Shown here: piece after piece, positions 12,501 through 27,500 of the stretch
How positions within the stretch are numbered: position 1 is the first letter of the stretch
How the letters are laid out: every line of letters starts with the position of its first letter
NCBI GenBank assembly: GCA_036874045.1
Contig: CM072342.1
Location: 3,308,501-3,372,500 of the forward strand
Source: Cymodocea nodosa
Taxonomy: Eukaryota; Streptophyta; Magnoliopsida; Alismatales; Cymodoceaceae
DNA length: 64,000 nt
Direction of reading: 5' to 3'
Translations under genes and position numbers: made by a program
Notes under the pieces: model-generated
What the model was told of the DNA's origin: nothing
What the model saw: the letters and a program-made list of their open reading frames with translations, nothing else
The model's database searches: none

Positions 12501-15500
12501 CAAGCCAATAGCTCACAGACCAATAAGCAGCCTCCATTGCCAGAGAGCTCCTGGAGGACAGTATCTATCATTGAAAACAAGCTATCCGATTTTTCACGGG
12601 TAATCACTAGAGCAGGGTACTGGAGGACAGTAATTTTCAACAAGTTGCTCCGGCACACTATCATGTGTGCGTGTTGACTTCTTAGTCATCAACTACATGG
12701 TTTACCATGTCACGGACGGCCAAATCTTCAAAAAAATTCATGAACGTGCTGACTATATACATGCAAAGTGCAAAGTTTTAGGTACTATGGAGTTGATTGA
12801 TGTTAGATCAACATGTTTCATTAAATATCATACCCAATTATCCATAGACAAAAATTAGAAACATGTTGACAAATTTCAAAGAAATCTTTCCACATTAGGT
12901 TCCATACTTCCATGTTAACATTAACTTCAAGCAACTAGTAAGAAAGGACACAAAACCCCTTAAGTCAAGGAATTTAACTTCAGCGAACTTCAAATGTTTC
13001 ATCATGATGTATTCATTTTTTTCAATATTCAAGACAACATATGCATGTATACCATTTTGATCAAGCATCAAGCATAAATTCACACATTAGGTATTGTCAT
13101 CAAGGCACACACCTAGGCACCCAGGTATGATTTGCTCACACCTTGACAACCTGCCTTGTATTGTCTTAGTAAAGGGTATCTTCTATTGGAATTTTTAATA
13201 TATATACATACTTCAAGGTTTTTTAAGACTTTTCATTGCAAAAAAATAGATATTAACTAACATTACTAAAATATACATAAACGTTGAAATAGGTAATCAA
13301 AAGTATTTCTGAAATACACATACTAGTATTATCACAGTTCATTTTTCGATGCTATCTTATGAATACTTACGTATTCCATTGCTATTTAGAAATAATATAA
13401 GTAAAAGTATAGATCATTACCATTACCATACAATATTTATTAGTATATGCATAAAAAATAGATATTTATAGGCATCTAAGGTGACCAAGTTTACCAATAC
13501 CATCCAGACACCTTGTAGCCTTAATAACCATATTGTCAGCACATGTAAGTGGAAGTCAGGCATTTTTTGTACTGCCGAAGTACACAGCAGTGCATGTTTA
13601 CATTATTCTATTCTATCAATATTTTTCATTATTTCAAGCATCCAAAGTATCCAACAAACCTTCTCTTCCTCTTCTCAAGGCCCCTAAGAACCAAGAATTC
13701 AACACTCACCTAGCATTCTAGCATGTTCCACTCTTCAACATTCCAACTACGTAACTTCTCTTGCTTCCACACTTACGACAAAATTTCCCACTTGCATATT
13801 TATTTAGCAAATATTAAGGAGGATAGTTCTTATTCTTGTCCTCTCTTGCTTTTAAAGTAGACAGTTTTAATGACTAAATTTAATGTTTTATCAATACTAT
13901 TTTTCTTATTTTTGGAAGATTATTTTTGTATATGTAGCATTTACTTCCACTTCATAACAAGTAATTTTTTTTTTTCTTATTTTTGGAAGCTGGTAACATA
14001 TATTTTGTGGTATCATACCGATATATTACTATTTTACGTTAGAAAAGGGCAAAACATTTTTGGTAGGCAATGTATTTTTTAAGTTTTCTGCTAATGAATT
14101 AATCTACGACAGTATTAGATATCTACAATGGCAGTATTAGATTTAGCTTGATAAATGTACAACTAAGACAACAAAAATAAGCACCGAAACAACCTCCACC
14201 ACTGCCTCCCTACAAATCTCCATATTATCCACAGGAATATAGCATGCTATCGTCTAACTGAAGTACACTGTAAAATTCCTGTTTGGACGGGCCAAAATGA
14301 TAATCACTGCTCTCTGTCAGATCTAGAGTTCTAACTAGTAATTGTTTTACAGGTCATGAATAAACTACTGATACAGACGAACAGAGCATCAGGCATTCAT
14401 GACGGACTGGAATGCTCGGACAGTTGAAATCAAAAAACCAATATAATTACAGGAACTATAGATAAAAATGGCTTATAAAGACAGAGAGACCAACGAAATA
14501 CACGTAAACTCTTACACTAAATGTTATTAGCATAGTTCTGTTGGAGAATAACTGAAGATGAAAAATAGTCCATAAGATAAAAAACAGCCACCCTAAAACA
14601 GTCCCTCCACAGACAAGACAAACAAAATGGAATAACAAGGAACTTGCTTGGTTTTGCATATAAACACACATACCTTCACATGCATATCTGGAAGAAGCTC
14701 CTCAACTTTAGAATGCTTCATCAATGAATTCCTGAACCAAAAGATATTTATACCACATTAATAAAACAAATCCAAAATAAAATTAGGAAAGAATCTTAAC
14801 GAAATGAACATTATAACAATATTACAATATCCAATCAATCTACCACAATATCATTAGGCAATTATACAAACAAAAGTTTGGGAATCCCAAAGATCAAAAA
14901 TTGGTCATGTAACCATTAAGGGGAGTTGTAACCTTATATGACAATGATTGCTGTAAAAAATTTCCTCTTCCCACCATCCAAACAATAACTTCTTGTCAAT
15001 TTATAGTCACCACTTATCACGATGTTAAAAAAGTGTCCACCAAGAAAGACTCAAACACTAATATTTGACCTTTTCACAACATAGTAACATGGTTTTGCAC
15101 AACTATAAAAAAAGCATTCCAATTATATTCACTACAGAAAATGTAGACGAACTATATTGCATCCTATTTGAATACCGAAACAGTAAAATATAACCATAAA
15201 ATTAAAAGAATAGAAAATCAAAATAAAATAAAATAAATGGCATGTGTTGTGAAAACTGATTGATTCAAGATGAGCATGTAATACTAATAAAGATCATTCC
15301 ACAGATAGAAGAATCGCTTAAAAGATTCATAATATCAGCAATGATAAAGTAACAAAAATGTACAACAAATTAGATCTCCGGAATGATTGCATACAACACC
15401 AAAACCTGCAAAAAACTCACCCATCACTATTATCTTCTTCAGCTGAAAGCCCAGACTGAACAGTGTTTGAGGAGAGCAAGGATAAATCCACATGCACAAT

Positions 15501-18500
15501 GCCTTCCACTGAGAGACTAACTTCTAAAACCTTGCATTTCACATACATACCTTCTTCTAAACCAGAAAGAGGATTATCTGGCCATGCATCTGACAATTCA
15601 GTGTAATGAACCTTTCCATGCAGGTGGGGTCCAATCTGCACAAGTATCCCAGCAACACCAGGAAGTATCTTCTTGATCCTTCCACCCACAACATCACCTT
15701 CAAGTATATGTTTCACAGCATTTGACCCAGAACCTTTGTTTGTATTTGCAAAAAACTTCTCAACCATCATCTGCTCGTTGTTGAAAAGAGCTGAAGGACG
15801 AGAGATCAACCTCAACAGGTTTTTCTCTTTACCGATAAAAACAACATGCCCAACTACAGAATCACCTACATTATAGCGATCCTTAAAATTTTGAAGCTCG
15901 TTGGGCTCACAAGAGCTATCAAGAATGTACAACTGTGCACTAACAAGTCGGGACAGTACCAATGACACCCACTCATCATCCACCTTGACAACATAACCAC
16001 GGACAGATTGCCCCAAAAAAAAATCGAAGCAATCCCCACCCAAAGAAGCCGTAGAATTTTCTACAGAAAACAATAGAAGACAAGTTAAGAATCTAAACAT
16101 CTTCGATCAGACTGCACATAAATTATCATTTTACCAAGTTAAACTTATATTAGATCCAAACAACGCATCCTAGAATCTGAATGTGACTTCAATTATGTAA
16201 TACAATAGGAACAGAAACTTGTTATCATACTTAAATATTTGTCATCAGTGTAATCAAATAGGTTTAAGTGAAACAAACAGTTGTAATCTAAACAGAAAAA
16301 TGAACTTTAGTTATTTCAAATTATAGCAAAAAAGGAATAAATCGCATTCACAAACAATCCAGAACTGAAAGAAAAGAATACACTAGTCTTTAGCACCTTC
16401 CTACTTGATCTTATTGCAATACTGAAGTCCACAGACTCGTACTATAAAAAATTGTCTTGAAAACCCAATAATCCAAGAAAAATTGAGAACGGAAATGGCC
16501 AACGCTTAGATATAGTCTAATTGGTAAATTAACTCTAAAATCCATACCTATTTAATGCACCTAGGCAGTAAACAAAGTTGCCTAGATGGCACCTAAGCAC
16601 ACAAACAGATATCGAGTATTTAATTTCTAAGTACATATTACATATAATTACACATATTTAATAAAAATAATATACAGTTTTAGTTCTACAATTTCGTAAA
16701 TAATATTCAAATACATAAATAACCCCAAGATAATATCAAAATATAAGATGTAATAACACTAAGATGAATATTTCATTATAATGTATAATTATATATTTCA
16801 GCAATTATGTATATTTTAACAGTACTTGCTCAAAAAAAAAAATTAATGAAGTGCCTAAGCAACGAAAAACATTTAAAATTTGAAAAAACATATATAAGAT
16901 TAAATGGAAACAAAAAAGAGTCACACAATCAAGAAAAGGCGGGGGCAAGTTCCAAGGCATAACCAATTCAAGACTTCATGCATACGAACAGCCTAGGTGC
17001 GTGCCTTAAAAAGTATGATAAAATCAGTAGTGACGTTACAAGACTTACTAATATGAAATTATATTAAAAATTTGACACACCATAGAACAACATACTGGAC
17101 AAACCCACAAATGTGAGCACATTGCGTACAATTTTCTCTTATTTTCATCGTGCAATTTACAGGAAAATTTTTTAAAGGATATAAACTATGAAACACTAAG
17201 GATGAATTGAATATCAAAAAAGTGGCAGTTTCTATTGACTTTTAGACATGGAATACGAAATATGATCCAACTTTCTAAAAGAAACATAGCTGCATTAAAG
17301 AGAAATGCACCAGGAATTTAATGTCATTCCCAAAAAACAAAAGGAAATCCAAAAGACATTCATATGTTTTATGATTTACTTGCACAGAATTTTAGGGTGA
17401 AGAAAGCACAGATTCAAAGTAATTATAGCTAAGCTGAGAATGCATAACTCCAAATGATATACACAAAATAAATTCATTCACTAAAATATGGGACTTAACA
17501 CCTATTGAAGATTGAATTAAAGCAGCATCTAAAATGATTTTTTGAACGAAGAGTGCGTATTCAAAAAAGACTGAGAATTATCATAAAGTGACAATAATTT
17601 TTGTAACAGTCAAATCGAGTGAGGAGGGAACTTAAGATTTTACCATGTTTCAAACAGTGAAAAACGAATGGAAAGCAGGCATGTGCAGGTACCCAGGTGG
17701 AATTTGTTCACCATCTGAGTCGTGAGCAGTGTCTGATCTGTTGTTAACTGGTTCTGAGTGGATCCATTTAAGAATCCAATAAAGATTCATCTACGTATCG
17801 ACTTATATAGATGGCTTTTGGGAGAAATTATTATGATTCTTTGGAGGATAAACAAAGTGAATGATTTGAGTGTTAGTTGCCACGTTTTCATATGTTGTGA
17901 ATTTTCAACCTCTTGTTTAATCGGTGATGGCTTCTGTTTGAGGTAAATTTGTGACTTGTGACTTTTATACAATGTTGTTGTGCTTGTTTTAAATGTGCTA
18001 CTTCTGAGAATACATTTATTTCTGGATACACGCACACATACTACAACATTATAATACATATAGAATAATAATGTAATAATATATATATGTAATAAATAAA
18101 TAAATACGGATGCCTAGGTACCCCGGGAACCTAGCTGACATTGGCTGTCACCTTAATGCCTCAAAAACATTGACGGACAGAGAATAAATGCTGCCAACGT
18201 GAAACATTTTGAATAATTTGATGGTCAAATACGAGAATGGTGCAAAATCATTAAAGAGAGATTAGACACAAAAAATCATTTAATCAAGAAATTCAATCAC
18301 AAAAAGAACAGTTGTTGAAAAAGCTAAAATACATATGGAGGCAAGATAGGTACCAGCCATCTGTGATGGCTTAATTGATAGTTCCCATTCATATCCTCTT
18401 CTAGACTTCTTGGCCTTTGACACAATTCGAGCAGACATCTTTTGTCCAATACAAAAATTTGAAAAGGGGTTCTCCGTACAGTAGTTGTCATCCATCACCT

Positions 18501-21500
18501 GAGCAACCAAAAAAATACATTTTGAAGAATATTAACAAAATATCCCAAAAGTCACTTTCCAAATTATTGAATGCCACAACAAGCACTCTTACCTCTGTAA
18601 TATGAACCCTACCATGAGATCTATTACCAAATTTCATAAATAGCTCAAGGGGTTTTATGTCAGTGATCTGTACATGCAATAAAGTATAATCAATTTCAAA
18701 GCCTACCATGGTGTCACAATATGGGCAGACTCTATAAATAGATACAGTACCTCTGCCTCAACAACCGCTCCCACAGCAATAGTGGATGATTCCCCCCTTG
18801 CTCTTTTAATCGAAACCTTCATAGGTTCACTCAAATATTTGAGGAGCAATAAAAGCCTCCCAGATGTCAGGGAGCTTGGTAGAGACACAATTGTGGCTAA
18901 AACACTACAACAGACATTATAAATACAAGGCATCTCAAAATAGATCAGAAATGAACAACACAACCGATACCAGTAAGACTAATCTCTCTGCATTCAAAAA
19001 CAAAAAACATTCAAGCAAGCACCAAGGTCCAGCTAATTTATCATTTATTGTCCAATTTAACACAGTTTACAAAGCTAGATGGATTTTAGTAGAAATGTAG
19101 AATCCGTAATGAAACAGAGCTATGGAACTATTATAGAAGCAAAAAGACCTGTTGGAACATAAGAGAATAGGTGGAAGTAGATTGATTTCATAAGCACGTA
19201 CAACCTCTATATATACAAGCTACAAAAGAAAGAGATAAACATGACTTAACCAATGTAGCACAAAATCCACAATACACAAACAACCCTAATACATTATATC
19301 CCCCGTTACTCTCTCAACTTAGAGCATCTAACTTGTAACAGATTCATCATAATAAATTAGAACTAACTAAACAAGAAGATACATTAACAGACATACTAAC
19401 TAAAAGCAACACCAATGTTGTGTAAGCAAAAAAAATGTCAAACCCTAGTTGACCACACATTAATAGGTTTAAACAGTATCTCGTTAATGCCATCATTAGA
19501 CTTAGTCAACAACCAAGCACCCGCACATACCAAGAGGTTGATCCATTGTTGATATCATTAGACTTAACCAACATACGAATACTTACATATACCAAGAGGA
19601 CAACCAACCCTCCAATAAAGGTAACAGGACAACATTGTCCAACATCAAGATTAATCCCATTAAGGACAATAAACTTTGACAAAGCAACATTACCATAATG
19701 TCAAGACTCACGAGAAAAGGAAAATTAACTTAATTGGAGATTGATAATGAAAAAACACTCTTTTCCTTTCTTGTTTTTCTCACTTTTTCTTCTTTTTTTA
19801 ATTTCCACCATTTTCGAATACAATTTTTTCTCTTCTCTCTCCCCCTCCCTTTTTCTTCCCCTCTTCTTTTCTTTTCTTTCCGTTTTTTAAACAGACATCA
19901 AAAACAGAACACAACATTTCCAACATACACTCTAAACAGACAGCAAATCCATTCCTTTTTTTGTTTCCCCTCTCTTCATTTTTTCTCTTTACTCTCTCCC
20001 CCTTTTTTTACTTCTTTCCATTCACATGCCACATCTCCTCCTCCATCTGTCACCCCCTCTACAACCATAACAGATGCAAATGACAATGACGTCTTCTTCT
20101 TCTTTTTGTTTTTATAATCTTATGTGCATGACACCCTTCTTCCCCTTCTTGATTCTTCTTATAATGGTGACGAGCATGTGAAACATGGAGCATCTCATCC
20201 ACACAATCTCACCAACAACTTCCTCTATGTAATCAAAGGAGTCCGCAGAGTCAGAGATAATGCAACAACACAAATATCTTCTTGAAGACAAGAAAGGTGG
20301 GTAAGAGCAGTGTGGGTGGGGAAAATCCTTGATCTGTATCCAAACCACAATATCTTACAAAAGGGGGAGGAGATGGAGGTAGGTCGCATAGGTGGTTGGT
20401 TGAAATAGGCAGAAAATTGGGCGGCACAAGAAGTGGAGACAATTGTGATGTTTTGGACATTGGATAGTGGCTTGAATGGCTAGAGAAAGACCAACAATGG
20501 TAATGATCGCCTCAACAAGGAGACAATGGCAGTGATGGTTGAGAAGAGGGGGTAGACCAGGGTTTCCCTCCTACCTACCTGAATCTCTCACACTTTTTGA
20601 ATTCTCAAAACCTAAATTTTGATAACGTATTGGAACACAAGACAAGAGGTGGAAATAGATTGCTTTCATAAGCAAATATAAGACCTCTATATATGAACAC
20701 TACATAAGAAAGAAAAACATAACCAATGTGCAACTAAACCCACAATATGTGCATAACTCTAATACATTATTTTCTCCAACAAAACCAAAATAAGCATTTC
20801 TTTTGTAAACTAAATCATTACCAAGAAAAGTAGACAATTGTTCTTGATAAAGAATTATGATGAGAAAACTGTGACCCAAGCATGTTATAAATCAAAACAA
20901 CAAAATAAAACTTATAATAAGTAAACACAAAATAAAATACCAAAGCAAAACAGAAACACTTCCAAACTACATTTTTAAAAGTACTACTTTCATGAAGATT
21001 TAGGATCAGAAAAGTTTAATTGTCGAAACAATTTTAAAAAAAATTGAAATTAAAAAATAGAACTGACAGGAAACCACAAATAAAAAGACCTACGGAAGAA
21101 CAGAAAAATACCATCATATAACAAATTAAAGGTCAAACAACCACTCACTTTTGTCCTTCTACAATTTTTTTGCGGGGAAACATTTGTGTGTTATAATCAA
21201 GTAATGATGCAAATCCTATAGTATTATTGCATTGAGGAATTGAGAGCACCTGCATTGAAAAGAAAGGAAAATGTACAAACATAAATGTAAGCACACTTAA
21301 AAGCAAAGAATTTTAAATATAACTGAAAACATTCACAAAAAAGGAAAATTGCAAATTTAGGGATGTAAAAATATAACAGATCAGTCTCTGGAAAAAAGTT
21401 TATAAGGAACAAATCTTCTAATAGAATACTTGCCAAGTAGTTCTCTTTAACCATCTCCACAACTGCATTCACTGTACTATGCAATTCAAGATCCACGGAT

Positions 21501-24500
21501 GCATCTCTTTGTCGCTTCTAATGTAGATAACAGAAAAAAATAAGAAAAACAATCTCATAACCAAAACAGATCAATATTTGTAAACCAATTACTTTAATAA
21601 TCCACGAAGTACACCAAAGATTCAAGAAGAAAATTCAATAACTCATTCATGACATAGTGACATGGTTTTCAAATTTTCATTTTTAGTTCATGTTTTCAAG
21701 AGTAACTTTTAGTTCAACACATGAAATTTAACTAAACATAGAGTTATCATTCATGAATGAAGGAAAATATGCTACCAATTCTAGAAAATTATTGGAAGGG
21801 ATTTCACCAATTAAGACATCAATACAACAATCTTGAGGCAACTTGGGTAAAGACAGTGGCATGTAGGCACCAACCAAAAATTTGTATAAATATTTTAAGA
21901 AGTTTTATTGTTAATATTAAATCCAATTATGCATAAATATTTGCATCATTAACTTAACTTATCAAAAAATAATAGTAAAATATATATCAAATTAAATGGG
22001 CAATGACTAATAATGACACAAAAAGGATAACACTAGGATAATTATAGCAATCATATACACATATTAGCGTCTAATGTTATTACCATCACTATATTTCAGT
22101 CATTTAAACCAATCTAAAACTTAAAATGTATGATCCATTCAAGATCCAATATAAGACCTGAAAAAATCTGGCCAGAGTAAGATAAAGCAAAAAGTGTAAA
22201 TGTCCAGGCACTTGTCATGTACGGGCATGCAGGTGCTATGAATGTCTAAATTCATCAAGAACCACAACTTGATTACCATTTGTAGACCTCTCAAGAATGT
22301 CAAGACAATTTCTCTTCTCTCTAGCTACATATTAAAGTGACAAACAATGTAATTTGTACTCAAGATGAAATACAACATTTCAGATTTTAACATTAGATCA
22401 CTAAACTATGGAATGTAAGTGAGAAAATTTCATTGTAAGATCGATGAATTCCACTGCCTAGACACATAGATATAAGGAAAAAAGGCTCTACAAATAAAAT
22501 ACATTACAATTTCCCTTAACATTGTGTTACCCTAACTCTATCTTTACGAAGGAATACATGAATGTGGGATATCTGAATCCTCCCAAATATGTATGATGAT
22601 GGGATCATTGATTTATAACCCATTTTTCCAGGTGCCATTTTTCAGGAAACAAAGAGCAAGACCCAGAGGGAGTTTTGAATTAATAAGGAAAAAAAAAATT
22701 GTTACCTTGTCTCTTAGATCTTGTAAGGATCATAGAAAATAACTGTTCCATTCAGTAATTACAAAAGGTTGATTCGTGAATTCATCTGTTTGTATGGCAG
22801 ATTTTATGCACAAATAACTCCAGAAAGTCTAAGTTCTGATTCACGCTGGGTCAGTAATAGATGACAAAGAAATTTTATGGTTTTCACTAGAAGAAAGTCT
22901 AAGTTCTGATTCACACTAATCAAGATATACAATTGTCAAAAGCTCAATTTCTAATAAAAATGATTAACTGCTACTAGGCTGAAATTTGGATGTTTTATTC
23001 TATTTTAAAACATATGATCTAGTTCTTCTCAGCAGCATATCTAATATAGTCATTTATGACCCTTAGAATGCTTTTGATTTAAATCAAGAAAAAAAATGAT
23101 ACTATTCTATAAAAAAAATGTACCAAATTAGCAACAAACCTTTTGGGTTGATGAACCTTTAGCTCTGACAATTGCCGAATTACCAAGTAATTCATGCTTA
23201 AGTGAAAGATCTACAACACCTTCAGTAGGAGATACATCTAAAACCAATGACTTCAAAGAAGTTCCTACTTCAAATGTTTGCCCACCTACTGCAATGAAAA
23301 CAGGAAACAAAAAAAATCTCCAGAATATAAGAAGATTGAGTGAAAATCAAAAATAAAAGTGAAAGGTCTTACATTGGTGTTCACTAACAAAACCAACCAC
23401 TCCACTGTGATTTTTAAAGCTCACAACTAATCCATACTCCTTTTTCTCCAGAACTTCTCCCTCCACCAGTTGACCAATAGAAAAACAACTCGACCCTAAA
23501 GGATAATGAATACCAGAATCTGACTTCTGAAGATCCGCTACCTAAAACAATAAAGGCACAAATTGAAATAAGTCCAATACAGCACATAAGAAGACAAGAA
23601 ATATGATATGATACACAAAAAACTGAGAAATAAAGCCCATTCAAAAATTGAATACGGTTCATTACATGTCCCAAAAATCACACAAGTAACAAAGTAATGA
23701 AAATAAACATGCAATGGTTTTCATACCAAAACACAAAATTTGTTTGCATCATGATATAAAACCATATCATGCGACAAGCAAGCAGCACAGCATGACAATT
23801 TTAGCAATGTTGGGCAGGACAAGCCCACCAAAAAAAAAAAACCTGATGTCAACAAGGAAAACATTTTGTCATCCAGTTCACAGAAGAGACTGATTTAGTC
23901 AGATTCATCAAGAAACTACTCACTGTTAAATGCTTTACGAAAGTCAACATTGATGAAGAAATTTTGGACAACTTTTCACAAATAAAGAACAATATCTACG
24001 GCGTAACAATTTCTAACAACCATTTCAAAATGTGATCAAAGGTATGTATCCTTACCGACTAATAATTATTTGCATGAAGTATCTGACAATTCTTCTGCTA
24101 TCATCCCACTCTAAAGCTTGATAATTGGACAATGTCGTCAGACATTGCATTCCCCCATACCAATGGTGCCCATCTACACCTGTTAGACCTTACCCCTCCC
24201 TCAACTATCTGTCTTCTCTTCACCTTGTCACCTAAAGTACTTAATCCACCAAATCACTTAACCAATCCCTGATTAAAATGCTTAACCACTTAATTTAACA
24301 TGTCTAATCACTTAATTAAATGGCTAAAACACTTAATGTGAATCATTTAAATCATTTAAAAAAAAATTTAATCAATTAAATCATTTTATCAAATCCTTAA
24401 TTAAATCACCCGAATAACTTAATTTGATCACCATAATAACTTGATTAAATTACACATGTTACTTGATCACCTTAATCACTTAGTTAAGTCACCTAAATCA

Positions 24501-27500
24501 CTTAACCATTTAAGCCATTTAATTTAATTGCTTTAACCTCTTAATTAACTAAATCACTTAATTTGATCAAATCATTTAACTAAAATAGTTAAACCCTAAA
24601 TCACTTAATTAAAATGGTCACATAACTAAAATCCTTGATTAAATCAATTAAAATCTTAAATTAAATCACTTAACTAAAATCCTTAATTAAATCACTTAAG
24701 TAAAATCTTAATTAAATTACTTAATTAAAATCTTAATTAAATCACTTAATCATAATCATATCATCTTCTTAACATTTATTTTCCTCTCCCATAAACACTC
24801 CATTTTTAGACTATGTCTAGCCCAACTTGTTTACACATCCAAATATCAGCCATGCCCCAATAGTCAAACCACGCTCATGCACAACCCATCTCCATCTAAC
24901 CACACCCATGTACAACGCAAATCCACCTAATCGACCAAGCCCGACCCACCAAAACGACCATTACAATCATCATCATCCTATTTGAACAACCTACTACTGC
25001 CAATCATCTCTTTCCTGTAGCCATACCCTACAACACATTGCCCTACCTCCTCCATTTACCTCTTTGAACACATCATGCCCTGCAAAACCCCTTTACTCTG
25101 TCTAACCTCCCACTACCATACCCATGATTCACTAACACTACCAATTGCCTGCTCACCAACCACTCAACGTTTCACTCCGCTGCCCCCTACTACAAGCCAC
25201 ACTAAGCCTTCCTTCCCAACCCAAATCATGCCCTGCAGGTCCTATTCCTCGAGCAACCCACCATTTTGTCAAACCCTCCTCTTGCAAAACATTCCATGCA
25301 GTGCTAACTATACCCTACTATGACCATCCCCTACCACTATGCCACCCAAACACCCCAATAACCCAACAAACCGTTGCCACACTTGACAATTCCACCCACC
25401 TACAAATTCCAGTCCCAACAACATTCTCTAACACCTTAGATACCGACCAACCCATGATCCCCATTCCACTTCCCCCATGTATTACCCACATTACCAAGAG
25501 TTCTCTTGTTACCCAATTCACCACTTCCCCACCTAAGCAATCCTCCTCTCCATCATTGAAGCTCACCGATGTTGCCCTACTACCCACTCTTAATTCATGC
25601 ACCATCTGAGTCGCATCCTCAGCGACCAACCTTAAGGTCAACAAGCACAGGTCAATACTCCCCACACCCACATCTCTTATTTCTATCCAACTAATCCACC
25701 ACTTGTCATTTATTTTCTACTTTTATAAGTTAGTGTATCATGTAAATACGCAACTTGCAAGTTTCTTTCCTTTTTCTAACATTACATCTTGGTCCTTGGG
25801 CATAAAAAAAAAAAAAAAAACCTACATTTGTCTATGCATTTTCTTAATCTTTAAATCTACAAATCTTAATCAAGCATCAAGTCGCATAACTTGGCATGCA
25901 TTTGATGCTTCCTTACATGTATTTTAGTTAAAAATTTTAATTTTGCATTTTATCAAATATTTCATCCATATCATAACATGTTTCATTTTTGGCAACATAA
26001 AAATTCAATCACGCATTTTTTTGTGAATTTAGTATGAATTTATTTTTATTTTCTGCATTCCAATAAATGTAGCCAGACATTTTATCAGGTGGTATGGTAT
26101 GCATTACCATCATATAATTCACCTTAATTTATTTTAATGTATCCATCTCTTCTTAATGATATGCCATGTATTCAACACTACATAACCTCTATCAGTGCAC
26201 CTTTATCATCAATTATACATAACTATTCAACACTATACTTAATCATGACTAATCGTAAGTCATTAGCATAATATTAATTAATCATGCATCATTAGCATAA
26301 ATCTTATTTAATCATATATCATTAGCATAATTTTAATTAATCATAAATCTATAACATAATTTTGCTTAACCATGCATCATTAGCATAATTCTACTCAATC
26401 ATACATAATGATCATTAACCTCATTTAATCATACATCATTAGCATAATTTTAATTAATCATGCATTGTTATCGTAATTATGCTTAACCATGCATCATCAA
26501 CATAATTCTATGAATCATGTATAATTAGCATTAATCTTAATTAATCATGCATCATTAGCATAATTCTGCCTAATCATGCATAATTAGCATTACTCTTAAT
26601 TAATAATGCATCACTAGCATAATTCTACTAAATCATGTTAATTAACTGTAATCTTAATTAATCACACATCAACAGCATAATTCTACTTAATCATGAATAA
26701 TTAGCATTAATCTTAATTAATCATACACCAATAGCAAAATCCACTTAATCATGTATAATTAGTTTTAATCTTAATTAATCATAAAAAATTACCATTTAAC
26801 ATCCTTAATCACAAATAACTAGCATCAATCTTAATTAATCCCGCATAATTAGCACTAATCTTAATTAACCACACATCATTATCATCAATCATCCTTAATC
26901 AGAAATCATTAGCATTAAACTTACTTAATTATGTGTCATTAGAATTAACCTTAATTAATCATACACCATTAGCATTAAACTTGTATAATCATGCATCATG
27001 ATCATTAATCTTAATTAATCATGCATCATTAATATTAATCATGCTATTAACTATGCATCTTTAGTCTTAACCATGTTATTAACCATTCATTGCTAATTTT
27101 AATCATGCTATTAATCCTGCATTATTACTAATAAGTATCATGCCTTCATCATCATACCATAATAACGCCTTGATCATGTCTCTTGCTTGCATTGCATCAT
27201 ATTAGCATAGTGCTTTATTCATTTCCCTTTTAATGCTTATTTGTTTAAACTAACCTAGCCACCTAAAAGCACTATAGTTAGGATACCAGAAGCACTTATA
27301 CTTGATCAAGAAATTTTGCAGAACTATTCACTCCTCCTCTAACCTCTTTAGGTCCATTTCTATCACCTTTCCACTTAGTCTTGGGCTGTCAGAATATCCA
27401 ATCCGTAATATTTGAGGTGTGACTAATGCTAAGAATCGCCTTCAAAAGGAATGCTGAGTGTAATCCACCACCTTTGCGAATCAAGTTTCTAACTTGTTGG

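Noticed and set aside
19734-20117. 127-codon Phe/Ser-rich plus-strand ORF
   Set aside because: Low-complexity pyrimidine tract inside the miniature LTR element; no domain.
26225-27130. Array considered as a CRISPR
   Set aside because: Units are contiguous and degenerate with no unique spacers, in a plant intron.
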